A stretch of DNA of 64,000 nt from Periconia sp. R9002 (Eukaryota > Ascomycota > Dothideomycetes > Pleosporales > Periconiaceae), in NCBI GenBank assembly GCA_023627715.1, contig JAMAHW010000008.1, forward strand, positions 248,001 through 312,000. Direction: 5' to 3'. Below, piece after piece: positions 1 to 11,412 of the stretch. Position 1 is the stretch's first letter. The number at the start of each line of letters is the position of its first letter. Position numbers and translations under genes: made by a program. Below the pieces are notes generated by a model that saw nothing but the letters and a program-made list of their open reading frames with translations, searched no databases and was not told the origin of the DNA.

Positions 1-1398
1 TTGCCTTGGCTTGCTAAGGAGGAGGCGTAGCCCGCTTCCCCTCAGTCTGACCCACGCCCCATGACCCGTGAAGAGAGCGTGCAAAAACATGCTGATTCTT
101 CGGTGCAAGCGATTCCGGGCAAAGATTCGCGTCTTATCGACACAAGTCGAGCAATCCCGACGACTCCGCGATACCTAACCAACCACGACCCGAGCGCGAT
201 CGCAGTGTGTGAGGATCTGCCCGAGGCCGAAGAGCGACGCCATCAATCGGGAGCCACGTATTCTTTGACAAGACAAGACAAGCAGCAGCAGCGCATAGCG
301 GTAACTCTAAAGACGAGACTCCGAGCTGAGGACTTTCGCGGTTTCGAACCGGTGTTGACCGGTCAAAGCTAGCCCTACTTCTCACACAGTAACTCAGTGT
401 TGACAAGAGCAAAAGAACTTCATCCTTCCTTGGATACGACCTCCACTCGACATAACCTAGAAATGTAGCAAGCACCTCCTCGTGGGCTGCCGCCGGCTCG
501 GGGGATTCTCTCTAGCCAGCCGTTGGGGCATACATGACGCGTTTCCGCTCTCTAGTACCCTCTCCTCATGCTCCACACGGAACTCTCCTCATCTTTTGTC
601 AGACATGTCGAGGCTCTAGTCGAGATAGATGCCTAGGATTGCGCTCTCACCGCGCAAAGAGAAGATGCTGATCTTGTAGGCCATAGAGCAGTCTCGAATC
701 CAACAGCAACCGTTGCACTTTCCGTCCTGGTCCTATCCTCGTCGTTGTCCTCGCTATCACGATCACGCTCGTCACCGTTACAATAAAACTGTAGTAGACC
801 GTTGACGAAATGCCTTGCGCTGCGCACCCGAGGTATACCACGGGGCTTTCATCGTTGTCGATAATCATGCACAACCATGCATGTCTCTGGCTTGTTCAAC
901 CTTTTGAGTCCGGGGGCTGAATGATAGAGAAGTTGGATAGTCGGGGAAGCTGAAAGGGCATTTGTATCTTGATCTTGTGGTGAGGGAACATGGACGGATG
1001 GTATTGACTATTGTTCACCATCATACCTACATGCCTTTTCACGGAATGTAGAGGTTACGGTACCCGTTAAAAGCTTTTCTTCCTTTGTTTTTTATTGTAT
1101 GGTGCGAAGGAAGGAAATAAAAGTTAATCGAACAAAATAACTCCCATTCCGTGTTTAAAAAATCTTAGTTTAAGTCCACTTCTACACATGGTTTTATTCG
1201 AGTAAAAACCAATGAAGCGAAAAGGAATGATTTCAACTACAACATGTATAATAGGACCGCTCACTCCTCCCATCGCGAATTTCGCATCAAAAGACCGAAC
1301 GAAGAACAAAAAAACCCCCCTCCACCCCCTCTGTCTCAGCGCTCCACTCACTTGAAATGACCAAGTTCACCCACCTCCTTCTTCAAACCGTAGCCCCC
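1..1398. other. Left-edge intergenic region
   Basis: No gene is supported here. Short open frames exist on both strands, but none has a recognisable domain, a fungal-style splice structure or a convincing start context. The right end lies immediately downstream of the minus-strand ARP8 stop codon and should hold its 3' untranslated region and terminator. A tract near 330-380 contains a tRNA B-box-like word but cannot form a T-arm, so no tRNA is called. Confidence 0.6.
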
Positions 1399-3684
1399 TC
1401 ACCAAGCAAACATGCACTTGTTGTTAAGCAGCCGGCTACCCAGGACATCGTACTCAGCACGACTCACCCAACTATCATTCCCCGACGCGCTGAGACGGCC
1501 AAAAACGCTCGCCCCCTTCCAAATGACGACCTGGGGATCAAACTCTCGCGGCGGCAAGCCAACCAGGATCTCCTTGCCGTAGAACGGACGCAGCTCGCGG
1601 AGGCGGGTCTCGAGGAACGCGCCGAGCCCAGGCGTCTTGGACGCGCCGCCGACGAGCATGATGCCGCCGAAGAAGTCGCGCAGCTTGCGGTCGTCGCCGC
1701 GCGCGCCCTGGGTGAGGGATTCGAGAATGGCTTGGTCGAGCGGCATGATGGGAAGCGTCTTGTCGCGCTCTTCGGCAATTTTGGTCTTCTCGAGGACCGG
1801 GTCGTGGAAGATGAGGGGGCGGTCGGCGTCGCCCATCGGCGTGTCGCGGTCCGGGTTGGGCGTGTTGGTGCCTTCGGGGGCCGGCGAGCCGGCGACCGAG
1901 GAGCGAGGTGTGTTTTCTGTGTCGTTGAGGCGGCTGAGGTGATTGAGTTGGGCGGTTGCTCGTTGTGGGGTTGCGGCGGCTGCTGCTGCTGCGGGGACGC
2001 TGTTGGTGGTGGTTGGCTCTTGGGTACCGTTTATGGGTGTGGGTTTCCCGGCGGCGGTTTCGATGACGGTGGTTTGGGCGAGGGATATGGGGTCGTTGGG
2101 AGATCCGTCGTAGAGATCGACCGAGCGGGCGATGACGCTTCTGCGTCCTTCGAGTTTGCGCTCGGTTTCGAAAATGGATGGTTTGAACAAGCCCTGTCAT
2201 GATTTAGTACATGCTACTTCAAATATAAGACGGATAGCCTTACCATTACTGATAACATCGTCTCGTCGTAAGTCTTGAAAGTATACTTCCTAGTATCCTG
2301 ACCCGCTGCTCTGAGATGGAAATCCCAAGTTTTTACAGTGACTGAGTCTTCCTCCATGGAACAAAACTTCTGCTTGAGTTCTTCCGCTAACAAGAAGTCA
2401 TATCGTCGCTTTAGATTCATGTCGGAGTAGGGAAAATGACTACATAACATCATTTTGATGAATGTTTCGGTGATATCTAGGCCGCCCATTTTGAGGTTAA
2501 CGCGAGACTCTTCATTACACATGCCTTCGTCTACACAGCAGATTGATGTCTTCTGGGCTCCAATGTCTACTACGCAGGCAATACCATAGCCTGCGCCGAA
2601 AGTGGCCGAAAGACTTTCTTGCTGTAAACAGATCTTACCGATGCCCAAATCACGGATCAAGATGTCAAGCATCATGGTCACGTACACGCGCTCGTAGAGA
2701 TCAGGAATAACGAACACACATTTGTAGCGCGCCAGGTCCTTCATGTTCGTGATTCCAAGCTGTGTTTTTATGGCATCCTCAAAGATCTTGGAAATGTCGT
2801 GGTAGATCTGGTTTCGATTTGTGTAGTCCTTCTCGTTGAAAGTCCCGCATTGTATCGGCCAAAACAGCTTGTAACGGGGGTTCGATTTCTCCGGTATTCG
2901 GAGGGCTTCATGGCCAGTGAAATACTCGGGAGCCTTGGCTGGAGGGGCGGGTATCTCAGTCCATTCGATTCTGTCGACGTCATTGTGCTCATTAATCACT
3001 TCTGGTGGTGTGCGTTTGTTGAAGTTGGTGACAAGATCTTTGGAGTTTGGCAACACACGCCGTTTGTTCGAGCGCATCCTTGTCCTTAGTTCAGAAGACA
3101 TGGCCATGTATTGATCTGAAAAATCCTCACCAAACCACCGCTCCGGCTCCGCTGGTAGCTGTCCGTCAACTTTGACTCGCTTAGGACTCGGTTCGCCGTC
3201 ATTTTCCTCAGACTCGCTCTCTTTCCACTTCCTTGCAACGACCATGGGTATTGTTTTGGGGAGAGCGTCGGTCCCCAGTCCGATTCTAAGGTTTTGGCTT
3301 CCTACGTGAAGAACTATCAACCTAGAGGGGTCGTCTCTCGATATCGATGCGCCTGCTTCATCATTGTTCTCTTCCATCGGGGCTGCTGAAACGCCTTGTG
3401 CCAGTGCGCGATCCTTATCTCGAGCTTCCTGTACCATGCGCGCGCGCTCCTCCTCCTGTGGATAGCGCACCGCTAGGTATTGTTCGTCGCGCTTCAAGAA
3501 CTCGGTGTAGTAATTCTTCTGGTTAATCATGCTCACTTGCGGCCACGTTGTCATATCGAGGTTGTTGTCTGTTCGCGCGAGCCCTGGTAGACTTGTCAGT
3601 GTTTCCTCGGATTCTGCGAGCGAACGGCAGATTGCACATACCCTCCTCCCTGAGTTGGGCCCGGCCGGATTTCTTTCCCACCAT
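1399..3684 (-). CDS. ARP8: Actin-related protein Arp8, INO80 chromatin-remodelling subunit
   Basis: Exons on the minus strand are 3642-3684, 2244-3583 and 1399-2193, giving 725 residues. The short first exon encodes MVGKKSGRAQLREE and splices in phase 1 into GLARTDNN, which matches the start style of fungal Arp8. The body reads as an actin fold: VLHVGSQNLRIG, a long middle part with RYKCVFVIPDLYER, CVVDIGAQKTSICCVDEG as phosphate loop, and near the end GGIMLVGGASKTPGLG. Arp8 binds nucleosomal or linker DNA and recruits actin and Arp4 to INO80 in the nucleus. A disordered Ala/Pro/Thr-rich insertion of about 100 residues (coding roughly 1800-2150) interrupts the fold, as is usual for Arp8. The second intron (2194-2243) joins SVM to GLFKPSIF. 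Length agrees with the family. Identification is firm; the exact first exon is inferred from frame and consensus. Confidence 0.92.
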
Positions 3685-4840
3685 GATGAGCGATAGAGTT
3701 TCAAAGAACTCGAGTTCTACGGGCTATAAAGAGAGGCAGTCGAGTGCCAGGTGAGGGCGCGGTAGGAAGGTTTGATAGATGATGTCCCAGAAAGTGTTTA
3801 GAAGCAGCACTTGAGTGCAGCACAGCGGTCGAGGAGGTTGGTGGGGTAATGCTATTTCATAGACGGGCAAATGGCAGAGGTGATGGGATTTGCGTATAGG
3901 ATGCTGCGACTGGTATTCGGACGCGACAATTGCTGTTGCTTTTAGCAGGCGTTCGTGTGTCGTGGAAGAGCAGCCCGTCATCAGATAGTTACAGTACTTT
4001 AACCATGGTCTGCGGCGGAAGCGTTACATGATTGGCCCACGGCTTGTGCATGGGCCTCTTCTGATAGGTAGCCCAGCGCAGAGCAGGACCACGCATTAAT
4101 TGATGTCTATTGCTTCTGTGTACCTAGATGAACATTTGATGCATATTTTAGAATGTCACTCATGGTACACATGTATAACAGGAGACAGAGATCTTTATAG
4201 ATCGTAAAGTGGGGTATCTTATTGTAAAACGCTATGAGTGGAGTAACTAGCTTCAATTACCACTGAACAACGCTCCTTTGTTGTTCCAGCTCAAAATTCC
4301 TTCTTCTTCTACCACGCAGACTTGTTAAGCTTCCTCTAGCAGACCTTTTTTTCATAGAGGCTAGTACATCTCAACCGTCCTTCGGCTGGTGTAATTGCAC
4401 CAATCGCACTGGATCGATTTAGTCACCAGTAATAGTGTATGAACAGGTGCGAAAAGTATACCTTTGTGGCAGAAGACGCATTATTATCTTCGAGACAATA
4501 CTCGTTGTGGCATGTTATACACTTTCGAATAAACAGCTCTTTGCATGTAATGCACTATACAACGTTAGCATTATCATTTGGAATTCGCGCTGTAAAAGCA
4601 AACTCACAGTGTGACCGCAGCCGAAACAGTCTCGTCGAACACCGATAATCTGTCGTAGGAAACGTCAGCATGCTGCTCAGAAACGATTTGAACGAACACC
4701 TCGGCGCGCCAGGGCGAGGTACCAAGTTGTGGTTTCCAATAATTAGAGACCAAATCCAACCGGGGAGACTGGATCCGGAAACCAACTATCGTGTCACCTC
4801 TGGGCAATGCAGTCTATCCTAGACGCGCCGAGTATAGATT
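3685..4840. other. Intergenic region between ARP8 and F-box gene
   Basis: This stretch contains the ARP8 promoter (minus strand, right of 3684) and the 3' flank of the F-box gene that stops at 4841. It is AT-richer around 4130-4600. I see no open frame with a family signature, no tRNA and no repeat. Confidence 0.55.
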
Positions 4841-6202
4841 TCAACCCCACATCCCATTGCTGCCTGCGCCTGCTTCCATTTCGGCGACCAGACAGCTCTC
4901 AACGCATAGTCCCATATGTACCTTGGTGGTTTGCTTCGGAACAAAAGATGTAGCTCCATTAGATTCGATGCCCTCGATAAATTCGGTCTGCTGTAATTCC
5001 GTACGTTGGGCAACGGTCGATCCGGTGTAACAATCCTCACCCCACCACTTATGGCAACGTTCGCACCAACGTCCCTTGAGGCAATCCTCGCATCGAACAT
5101 AGAGAGGCGGTGCTTTAGACCCGTCGAGAGTTCGCGGCATTTGCGCAGCTCGAACGGAACTGGAGTGGAGTGGAACCGGGCTCAAAAGTGGCAGCCACGA
5201 GGTGGGTGTCAAGCCGAAGACGGCGGGGGATTCGGGACAGGAATGGCACGCTTCACAGCCTTCGGGTCCGAGTGCCACAGTTGCAATGGCAGGATTGAGG
5301 TACGAAGACGGATGAGGCAGGCTGGGTGTAGAAGGATCTTGAACAAAGGCTGTTGTGGGGTCATGACGAGGTCCTCTGCAGAGTACAGCATCAAAGGCGA
5401 TGATGCCCTCGCAAGCTTTCAATGTTTCGGCCCAATCGGAAGAGGGTCGCTTGGCTATCATTTTGCCAGAAGATTGGTACCATCTGTCGTCTGTCTTTGC
5501 CAACGCGGCATTCAATGCAGTTGAAGATTTCTGATTCCATTCTGCGCCAATTTGAGCGCCTTGCGAAGCCGTGACACCTCTTGCAGGTGAGGATTGACGG
5601 CTTTTCTTCTTCTCGACGGGTGTGTTCGGTGTAGGGGCAGGATCGCGTGGACCGAAAAGATAAATGCCCTTGATTCTGGGTGTACCGGCAGGCCTGCTTG
5701 GACGGACTGCGTAGCGCAAAACCTGCTGTAGTTTCCGCTCATTGAGATGTTTGACTTCTCGTATAGATAATATGCGAACGTTGAACCTGTCCTCAGCGAT
5801 GATTTCCCGTACGAGGTCGGCTGGCACACTCAGACCATCCAACACCATGGTGTTCACGTTCTGTAGCATATGACGTCGCTCCAGCTTGGAAAAGATGCCG
5901 CGGAGAGGGCCGGAATAGAATTCATCTTCGGTCAGCGACTCATCCATACGCTCAGCACGCCAGCTGATACCTCCGGAGTCGAGCGGCTCGTAGGAAACGA
6001 TGGCGGACTTGACGGTGGAAAGGTCAAGATGACGGACGACATCGGGAGCCTCGTGGACAAGTTGACGTAGGTATTTGGATGTTGCGGCTAGGGCAAATAT
6101 TGATGCGGTTGGAAGATAAGGAGCGACTTGGCGAAGAAGCAGCGAATTGGAGAGGATAGAGGCCAGAGAGAGTGGTGGGAGAGCTTCGTGGCGCAGATGC
6201 AT
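4841..6202 (-). CDS. F-box domain protein with Cys-rich C-terminus (putative SCF substrate receptor)
   Basis: A single open frame without introns, 453 residues from the ATG at 6202. The N-terminus (about residues 3-55) reads as an F-box: leucine/proline-rich start, a helix containing LLLRQVAPYLP, then FALAATSKYLRQLV. By family knowledge an F-box binds Skp1 and places the protein in an SCF ubiquitin ligase. Around residues 370-392 is a compact cysteine cluster (RCEDCLKGRWCERCHKWW), which probably binds zinc and recurs in fungal F-box proteins. An upstream in-frame ATG at 6397 would add 65 residues, but that extension looks like leader sequence, so the start directly before the F-box is preferred. 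The gene is divergent from the UFD1-domain gene. Substrate unknown. Confidence 0.75.
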   Translation of the reverse strand: MHLRHEALPPLSLASILSNSLLLRQVAPYLPTASIFALAATSKYLRQLVHEAPDVVRHLDLSTVKSAIVSYEPLDSGGISWRAERMDESLTEDEFYSGPLRGIFSKLERRHMLQNVNTMVLDGLSVPADLVREIIAEDRFNVRILSIREVKHLNERKLQQVLRYAVRPSRPAGTPRIKGIYLFGPRDPAPTPNTPVEKKKSRQSSPARGVTASQGAQIGAEWNQKSSTALNAALAKTDDRWYQSSGKMIAKRPSSDWAETLKACEGIIAFDAVLCRGPRHDPTTAFVQDPSTPSLPHPSSYLNPAIATVALGPEGCEACHSCPESPAVFGLTPTSWLPLLSPVPLHSSSVRAAQMPRTLDGSKAPPLYVRCEDCLKGRWCERCHKWWGEDCYTGSTVAQRTELQQTEFIEGIESNGATSFVPKQTTKVHMGLCVESCLVAEMEAGAGSNGMWG

Positions 6203-7071
6203 GGGGGGCAAAAGAAGGCGAAGAAAGATGAATGAACAAAGCCAGGCAGGCGCGCTCGCGGGAGCTTTATGGCAGCTGAGAGAGAAGTGGGACACGTGCT
6301 CGGCGAGGCTGGGCAGGGTTACAGTGCGGTGAGTGTTGAGACGTGGAGTGTCAACAAGAGGAGGGAGCTGTTGTTGGTCGAGCATTATGGCAATCACCCA
6401 AGATGTGACAAAACAAAATGTGTACTAGTCCTTTGGCCGCGCCCGCGCAGAGTCGAGGGCGGCTCCTTGCTGCAGATCGCTTCAGGGTCCACGGCATCAA
6501 GCCTAGTCAAGAATGGAGCAACATTGAACAAGGAAAGGGAGACGCGCCTCACTGCAGCCAAGGCGTCTTGAAAGAGTCTCGCAGGACTTGGATGTTTTGC
6601 GCGGGGAAGAGCTAAAACAGCCTTTGTCGGGCGGGGCGGGGCGGGGGCGAAGCTACAGTAGTACTGAGTACAGTAGGCAGGCAATTGGAGCCGAGCATCA
6701 ATGCCATCTCATCTTCAATTCATCCCATGGACCCACTCGAGTAATGCTACACCCATCTACAGTACCTAGCATCAATCACTTCCGTCTGGTCTCTCGGTTT
6801 GCTCTCTCGAGTCGGTTTACTACACTGGTCGTCCCCTCAACCATCAACCACACCACACCACATGTTATCGCCTCCATCTATCTTATCGATAAGACAAACG
6901 TCATGCGCACGAGCCACGTACCTCTCGTTGCCTTGCCTCTAAATGTTCCGTGAAGCTTCGAGAAGTGCGTATGTAAACTCGCGATATGTCAGCCACCCTC
7001 GAACCCTTATAGCAACCATCACTATCCCTACAACATTATCTCTTTTGATTTTACCTCCTTCTATCGCCAAA
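6203..7071. promoter_or_regulatory. Divergent intergenic promoter region, F-box gene / UFD1-domain gene
   Basis: These 869 bases separate two start codons facing away from each other, so both promoters must lie here. The plus-strand side from about 6690 to 7060 is pyrimidine-rich, as is common near fungal transcription starts. No specific operator is recognised with confidence. Confidence 0.6.
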
Positions 7072-9432
7072 ATGGCCTCAGAGACCGAACCACCTCCAGA
7101 ATTAACATGGTCCTCACAATATACCGTCGCCTCCTCCTCGCGAACCGCTCAACTATCTGGCGATAAGATATTGTTGCCACCCTCGGCCCTTGAGCAGCTC
7201 CTTGCTGCAGCCCCCGTCGTCACAGTCGACTCGCAAAATCATCACATCACCTCGTTCGACCCATTTAATCCTTACACCTTCGCCGCGGAGCGACAAGCCC
7301 GGTCCTACCAGCAAGATCGAACCCAACAATTGCCTCACCCACTGACGTTTCGCCTCGTCAACCCGGATAATGGCAGAGTTGTGTACGCAGGCATTCGCGA
7401 ATTCTCCGCCGAAGAAGGCCAGGTGTTATTGAGCAGTTTCTTACGCGAAGCTTTGGGTTTGGAGATGAAATCACAGGCATCGTCACGAAATGCGAGTCCA
7501 GATGGTGATGTGGAAATGACGAATGGAGTAAACAATGTGACCAAAAATGGTACCCATTCTACACAGATAACAGTTCACGCTAAACAGCTCCCTAAAGGGA
7601 CCTTCGTGAAGCTCCGACCGCTCGAATCTGGCTACGATCCTGAGGACTGGAAGTCGTTACTCGAAGAGCATATGCGATCGCATTTCACCACATTGACCAA
7701 CGGAGAAGTACTCACAGTATATGGAAGTCGAGGATCAGATGGCAAGCGAGAAGAATTTCGTTTTCTTGTAGATGGCTTCAAACCAGAAGGAGACGGCATT
7801 TGCGTGGTAGACACCGACCTCGAAGTTGATATCGAGGCCCTTAACGAGGAGCAGGCGCGCGAGACGCTTCAAAAGATAGCAGCCAAGAGACAGCGAGCGC
7901 CAGGCACAGAAGAAGGCAGTTCGGTCGGGGGGAGTATCAACCTTTTCAAGAGCCAACAGGGCCAGGTGGTAGACAGCGAGTATGTGGACTATGAGCTTTC
8001 ATCCTGGGACAGAAATCAAGGCTTGGAAATAGTATTGAGTGGTGTAGATGATGAATCGGAGATTGATCTATTCGTCAGCCCCTTCTCTTCTCGACAACGA
8101 GTTAAACCGCGAGAAGAAGAGCATGTCTTTGCCGATTTATCCAGTCGCTATCCCAAAAGTATACGTTTACAGCCAACGAATGTTGAGCTGGAAGACGCCG
8201 AAGCCATCTACATATCCGTTCGAGCCTACCCATCCGACCCTCCCTCAAACACTCCGAAGCCGTTCGACCTTCGGGTTTCCGTATACGACCCCACGAATCC
8301 GCCCCTAGAGGACTCGGGATCGGTAAACACCTCCGACAACCCAGATGAAGTGCAATGCAAGAATTGCCATCAGTGGGTGCCCAAAGGCTCTCTCTTTCTC
8401 CATGAGAATTTCTGTCTGCGAAACAACGTTGTCTGCCCACAAGGATGCGGCCAGGTCTTTCAAAAACGCTCCGAAGCCTTCAAAAACCACTGGCATTGCG
8501 AACACGACACCTTCACCGGGAACACGCCTCTCTCAAAACACAAGCACGATTCCCTATACCACACCCCGCAAGTATGCGAAACTTGCTCTATGACGTTCAC
8601 CTCCATACCGAACCTCGCTCGCCACAAAGTCACTGAATGCCCCAACAAGCTCATCCTCTGCCGCTTCTGCCACCTTCAAGTCCCACAAGGAGGCGATCCA
8701 ACAGAACCACCGAACCCAGAACTCCTCCTCTCAGGCCTCACACCGCACGAGCTCGCCGACGGCGGCCGCACGACGGAATGCCACCTCTGCAACAAGATCA
8801 TCCGCTTCCGCGACATGGACACACACCTCCGACACCACGACCTTGAACGTCTATCCCGCCCAACACCCCGCATATGCCGCAACGTCAACTGCGGCCGCAC
8901 GCAAGACGGCGCCAACAAACTGGGTGACACGCGCGCAGGCACCCGAAAGGGACAGGGCCCTGGCAACGAGATCGGCTTGTGCAGCGTATGCTTTGGACCC
9001 CTTTTCGTCTCGCTCCACGACCCAGAAGGCAAAGCGCTGCGCCGGCGCATCGAGCGGCGCTACCTCAGCCAGCTCCTCACGGGCTGCGGCAAATCCTGGT
9101 GTCGCAACGCGTACTGTCGCACCGGACGCAAGAACACCGGCCAGCCCGACAAAAGCGTCCCCACAAAGGAAGCCATACCGCTCGTCAAACCCTTCCTGGA
9201 GGGCATGGACGGGAAGGGGTACACGACGCCGCTGCACTTCTGTACCGACGAGGCGAGCCAGCGGCGGAGGGCCCTCGCGGAAATGCTGAGTGCGGAGACG
9301 GGCATCGAGGGCAAGGGCGGGTATGCGCTCGAGTGGTGTGTTGCGGCTCTCGAGGCCGAGGGCGGTGATTTGGACCGCGCGAGGGCGTGGCTTAAGGGGT
9401 GGGCGCCGCAGAGGAGTGAAGCCGGCGAGTAA
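7072..9432 (+). CDS. UFD1-domain protein with tandem zinc fingers (ubiquitin-pathway factor)
   Basis: An intron-free frame of 786 residues. The ATG at 7072 lies in a strong context (GCCAAAATGG) and begins MASETEPPPELTWSSQY. An upstream in-frame ATG at 6943 is considered leader. Residues about 20-280 resemble the Ufd1 double-psi beta-barrel region: DKILLPPSALEQLL, then LTFRLVNPDN and the later KLPKGTFVKLRP, a typical Ufd1 phrase. Residues about 429-605 hold paired Cys/His modules (CKNCHQWVPKGSLFLHENFC, CETCSMTFTSIPNLARHKVTEC, CHLCNKIIRFRDMDTHLRHH) of TRAF/C2H2 type. The C-terminus (about 730-780) is alpha-helical and resembles a ubiquitin-associated fold. By analogy it would deliver ubiquitinated clients to Cdc48, but it is not the short canonical Ufd1: it is a separate fungal architecture. 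Function is inferred from domains only. Confidence 0.82.
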   Translation: MASETEPPPELTWSSQYTVASSSRTAQLSGDKILLPPSALEQLLAAAPVVTVDSQNHHITSFDPFNPYTFAAERQARSYQQDRTQQLPHPLTFRLVNPDNGRVVYAGIREFSAEEGQVLLSSFLREALGLEMKSQASSRNASPDGDVEMTNGVNNVTKNGTHSTQITVHAKQLPKGTFVKLRPLESGYDPEDWKSLLEEHMRSHFTTLTNGEVLTVYGSRGSDGKREEFRFLVDGFKPEGDGICVVDTDLEVDIEALNEEQARETLQKIAAKRQRAPGTEEGSSVGGSINLFKSQQGQVVDSEYVDYELSSWDRNQGLEIVLSGVDDESEIDLFVSPFSSRQRVKPREEEHVFADLSSRYPKSIRLQPTNVELEDAEAIYISVRAYPSDPPSNTPKPFDLRVSVYDPTNPPLEDSGSVNTSDNPDEVQCKNCHQWVPKGSLFLHENFCLRNNVVCPQGCGQVFQKRSEAFKNHWHCEHDTFTGNTPLSKHKHDSLYHTPQVCETCSMTFTSIPNLARHKVTECPNKLILCRFCHLQVPQGGDPTEPPNPELLLSGLTPHELADGGRTTECHLCNKIIRFRDMDTHLRHHDLERLSRPTPRICRNVNCGRTQDGANKLGDTRAGTRKGQGPGNEIGLCSVCFGPLFVSLHDPEGKALRRRIERRYLSQLLTGCGKSWCRNAYCRTGRKNTGQPDKSVPTKEAIPLVKPFLEGMDGKGYTTPLHFCTDEASQRRRALAEMLSAETGIEGKGGYALEWCVAALEAEGGDLDRARAWLKGWAPQRSEAGE

Positions 9433-9977
9433 ATGAGTTGGGTTATGTGTAGATGGTATGAAGGACTCGTCAATGGTTTTGCATGCATGTATATACATAG
9501 AGATGATTGATGTGATACGCTTATTGGGACATGCCCCCTTTTTTTATGGGATTGGTTACGGGATAGATTATTGCATGGATAGAGAGATGCGTAGCTAGAT
9601 ATATGATACAGATGTACTTGTATCATGAATGTTAGATACCCACCCCACACCACTTCGTCTACTGCTGCTACTACCTTTTGCATCAATGGAATGAAAAGAA
9701 GAATTCAAAACTGGTGGTATTTTTTGTCTTGATACTGGGTAAGATTTTTCCTGAAATTGATATGTAGAAATATCTCACGGTTGAGTGACTCTCATACTCT
9801 AGCATAGATCCATCCGGCTCAAACAAACTCCGCCGAGAAAGAAAAGCAAACAAACAAACAAACGCCGACGCTGGCAAATGCGATCCCTAGTATCCGCTGC
9901 TTCACCCCTCCTATGCTCTTTTGGGTGAGGTGAACAAAATTGGTTCTTCTCCATTAGCTACAGGGCACGTACGTCGC
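9433..9977. other. Convergent intergenic region
   Basis: It lies between the stop of the UFD1-domain gene (+) and the stop of PAF1 (-), so it should hold two 3' untranslated regions. It contains an (AAAC)4 microsatellite at 9848-9863 and T/A-rich tracts. No gene is seen. Confidence 0.6.
9848..9863. repeat. (AAAC)4 microsatellite
   Basis: Four perfect AAAC units in the convergent 3' region between the UFD1-domain gene and PAF1. Seen directly; no function is suggested. Confidence 0.8.
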
Positions 9978-11412
9978 TCAGTCCTCCTGACCACCAGCGG
10001 CGGGATCGAACCTCCTGCGGACCTGGCCGCGCCTCTCCACCTCACCGACCGGATCCCTGGCCGCGCTCTCAATGATGTGCACCTTCTGGTGCTCCTCGGT
10101 GAACTCGACCCTGCCGGGCCTACGACCGCGGATGACCGTGCGCTGCATGATGGGGTAAAAGTACGCGCCCTTCTGCAGCTCCGTGTTGCGCAGGCGCTCC
10201 TCCTTGTGGATCTCGGGGTCGTGCAGGGCCAGCGCGACGACATCATCGTACGTGCGTTCTGGGTCTCCCGTTTGCTTCTCCGTCTCGTACGTGCGTATGT
10301 TTTCGAACTTGAAGTACTTCCGCGGTGGTGCTTCTGGGTCTTCGGTGTCGTTGGCTTCTTCAAAGGGGAGTGATGGGTCGTCTGGGTTGTTGGTGGTGAA
10401 GTTTCGTTTTATGGCTTGCACTTTGGACCGGTCGGATGGTAGGAAAAACTCGTAGTGGAAGCGTGGAATAGGGTGGTTGTGCCGTGTTGGGTCCGCTTTG
10501 TAAGCTTCTTCTTCCTGGCGCAAGAGCTCTTGGTCTTGTATTGTTTGGCCGATTGGACGTAGGATGGCCACATCTAGACGTGGATCGTATGAGGGGTCAG
10601 TGGGATTGTTGATAGGCGCGGCAGAGAATTTGTGCAGCATGTATGAGCCTGTGTCAGGCAGTGCGTCCCAATCAGGTAGCAAGGGGTACGAGCCGATGCA
10701 CTGGAGTTTTGGATCGCGGGGATTCTTAGGCGCCTTCCACGCCTGTTTCTCCTCCGGGAGAATGTCAGCGCCACGTAGGTTTTCAGCTGTGTCGGGACCG
10801 GTATAGGCATCTTCTGGGTAGGCAATATTAAAGCCTCGCAGGACGTGCCTAGTAATGTGGATGGGGTCATCCTCGGTCACATTTCCCCGCGCCCGCTTCT
10901 TACGCAGGCGCATTGTGTTGGATGAGTTGCTCGACTCGAATTTCATGCCCCCTTGGGTATGGGAAGTCGTATATTCAGTACGGCGCAAGAATGATGCACT
11001 CGAGGCGTTGGTGGAGTTCTTCCCCAGCGCATTCGGCGGGCGCATCAACGCTCGGTCAGCTGGATGAAGCGGCGGTGGATTCGGGAGTGCACTGATAGCT
11101 AGCATCCGGGTTAGTATTTGAGTGAAAGGATAACCTGATGCGAAACCTACCCGATTCATCGTTGTCAAAGACACCTGGGATGCCAACCAAATCGATCGGC
11201 ATACCCAATTCTGCATCCGCTTCTATGTTCAGAGGCTGCTCACGCGCAAGCCTAGAGGCAAATCCGGTCGAAGTATATTGTCCACTTGAGAGACCCGTAT
11301 TGGGAATGTCGAGAAGCTTCGGGGGACATGGCGGTGGTGGAAGAGCGTTGGAATAGCGTATCCGCGCAATGTAATCCTGGTGAATCACCGCGGGCCTGCT
11401 TGAAGAAACCAT
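9978..11412 (-). CDS. PAF1: Paf1, subunit of the RNA polymerase II-associated PAF1 complex
   Basis: Exons on the minus strand are 11151-11412 and 9978-11098, giving 460 residues. The first exon has the Paf1 hallmark HQDYIARIRYSNALPPPPCP followed by KLLDIP. The 52-base intron (11099-11150) splices in phase 1 to give DESAISALPNPPPLHPADRAL, which matches the family. The middle carries WLRR-type text as FLRRTEYTTS, and later YDPRLDVAILRPIGQ. Near the C-terminus are RTYDDVVALALHD and a charged tail. Paf1 scaffolds the complex that couples elongating Pol II to H2B ubiquitination and H3K4/K36 methylation in the nucleus. The protein lacks a long acidic tail. Identification is firm. Confidence 0.93.

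Noticed and set aside
330..380. tRNA B-box-like word GGTTCGAAACC on the minus strand
   Set aside because: The flanks do not pair as a T-stem and no A-box or acceptor stem is found at the right distance.
1357..2202. A 281-codon plus-strand open frame opposite ARP8
   Set aside because: It is the antisense shadow of the GC-rich third ARP8 exon; the minus strand has the actin-related motifs.
6203..6397. N-terminal extension of the F-box protein by 65 residues
   Set aside because: The extension lacks conserved character, while the ATG at 6202 lies just before the F-box; the longer start remains possible.
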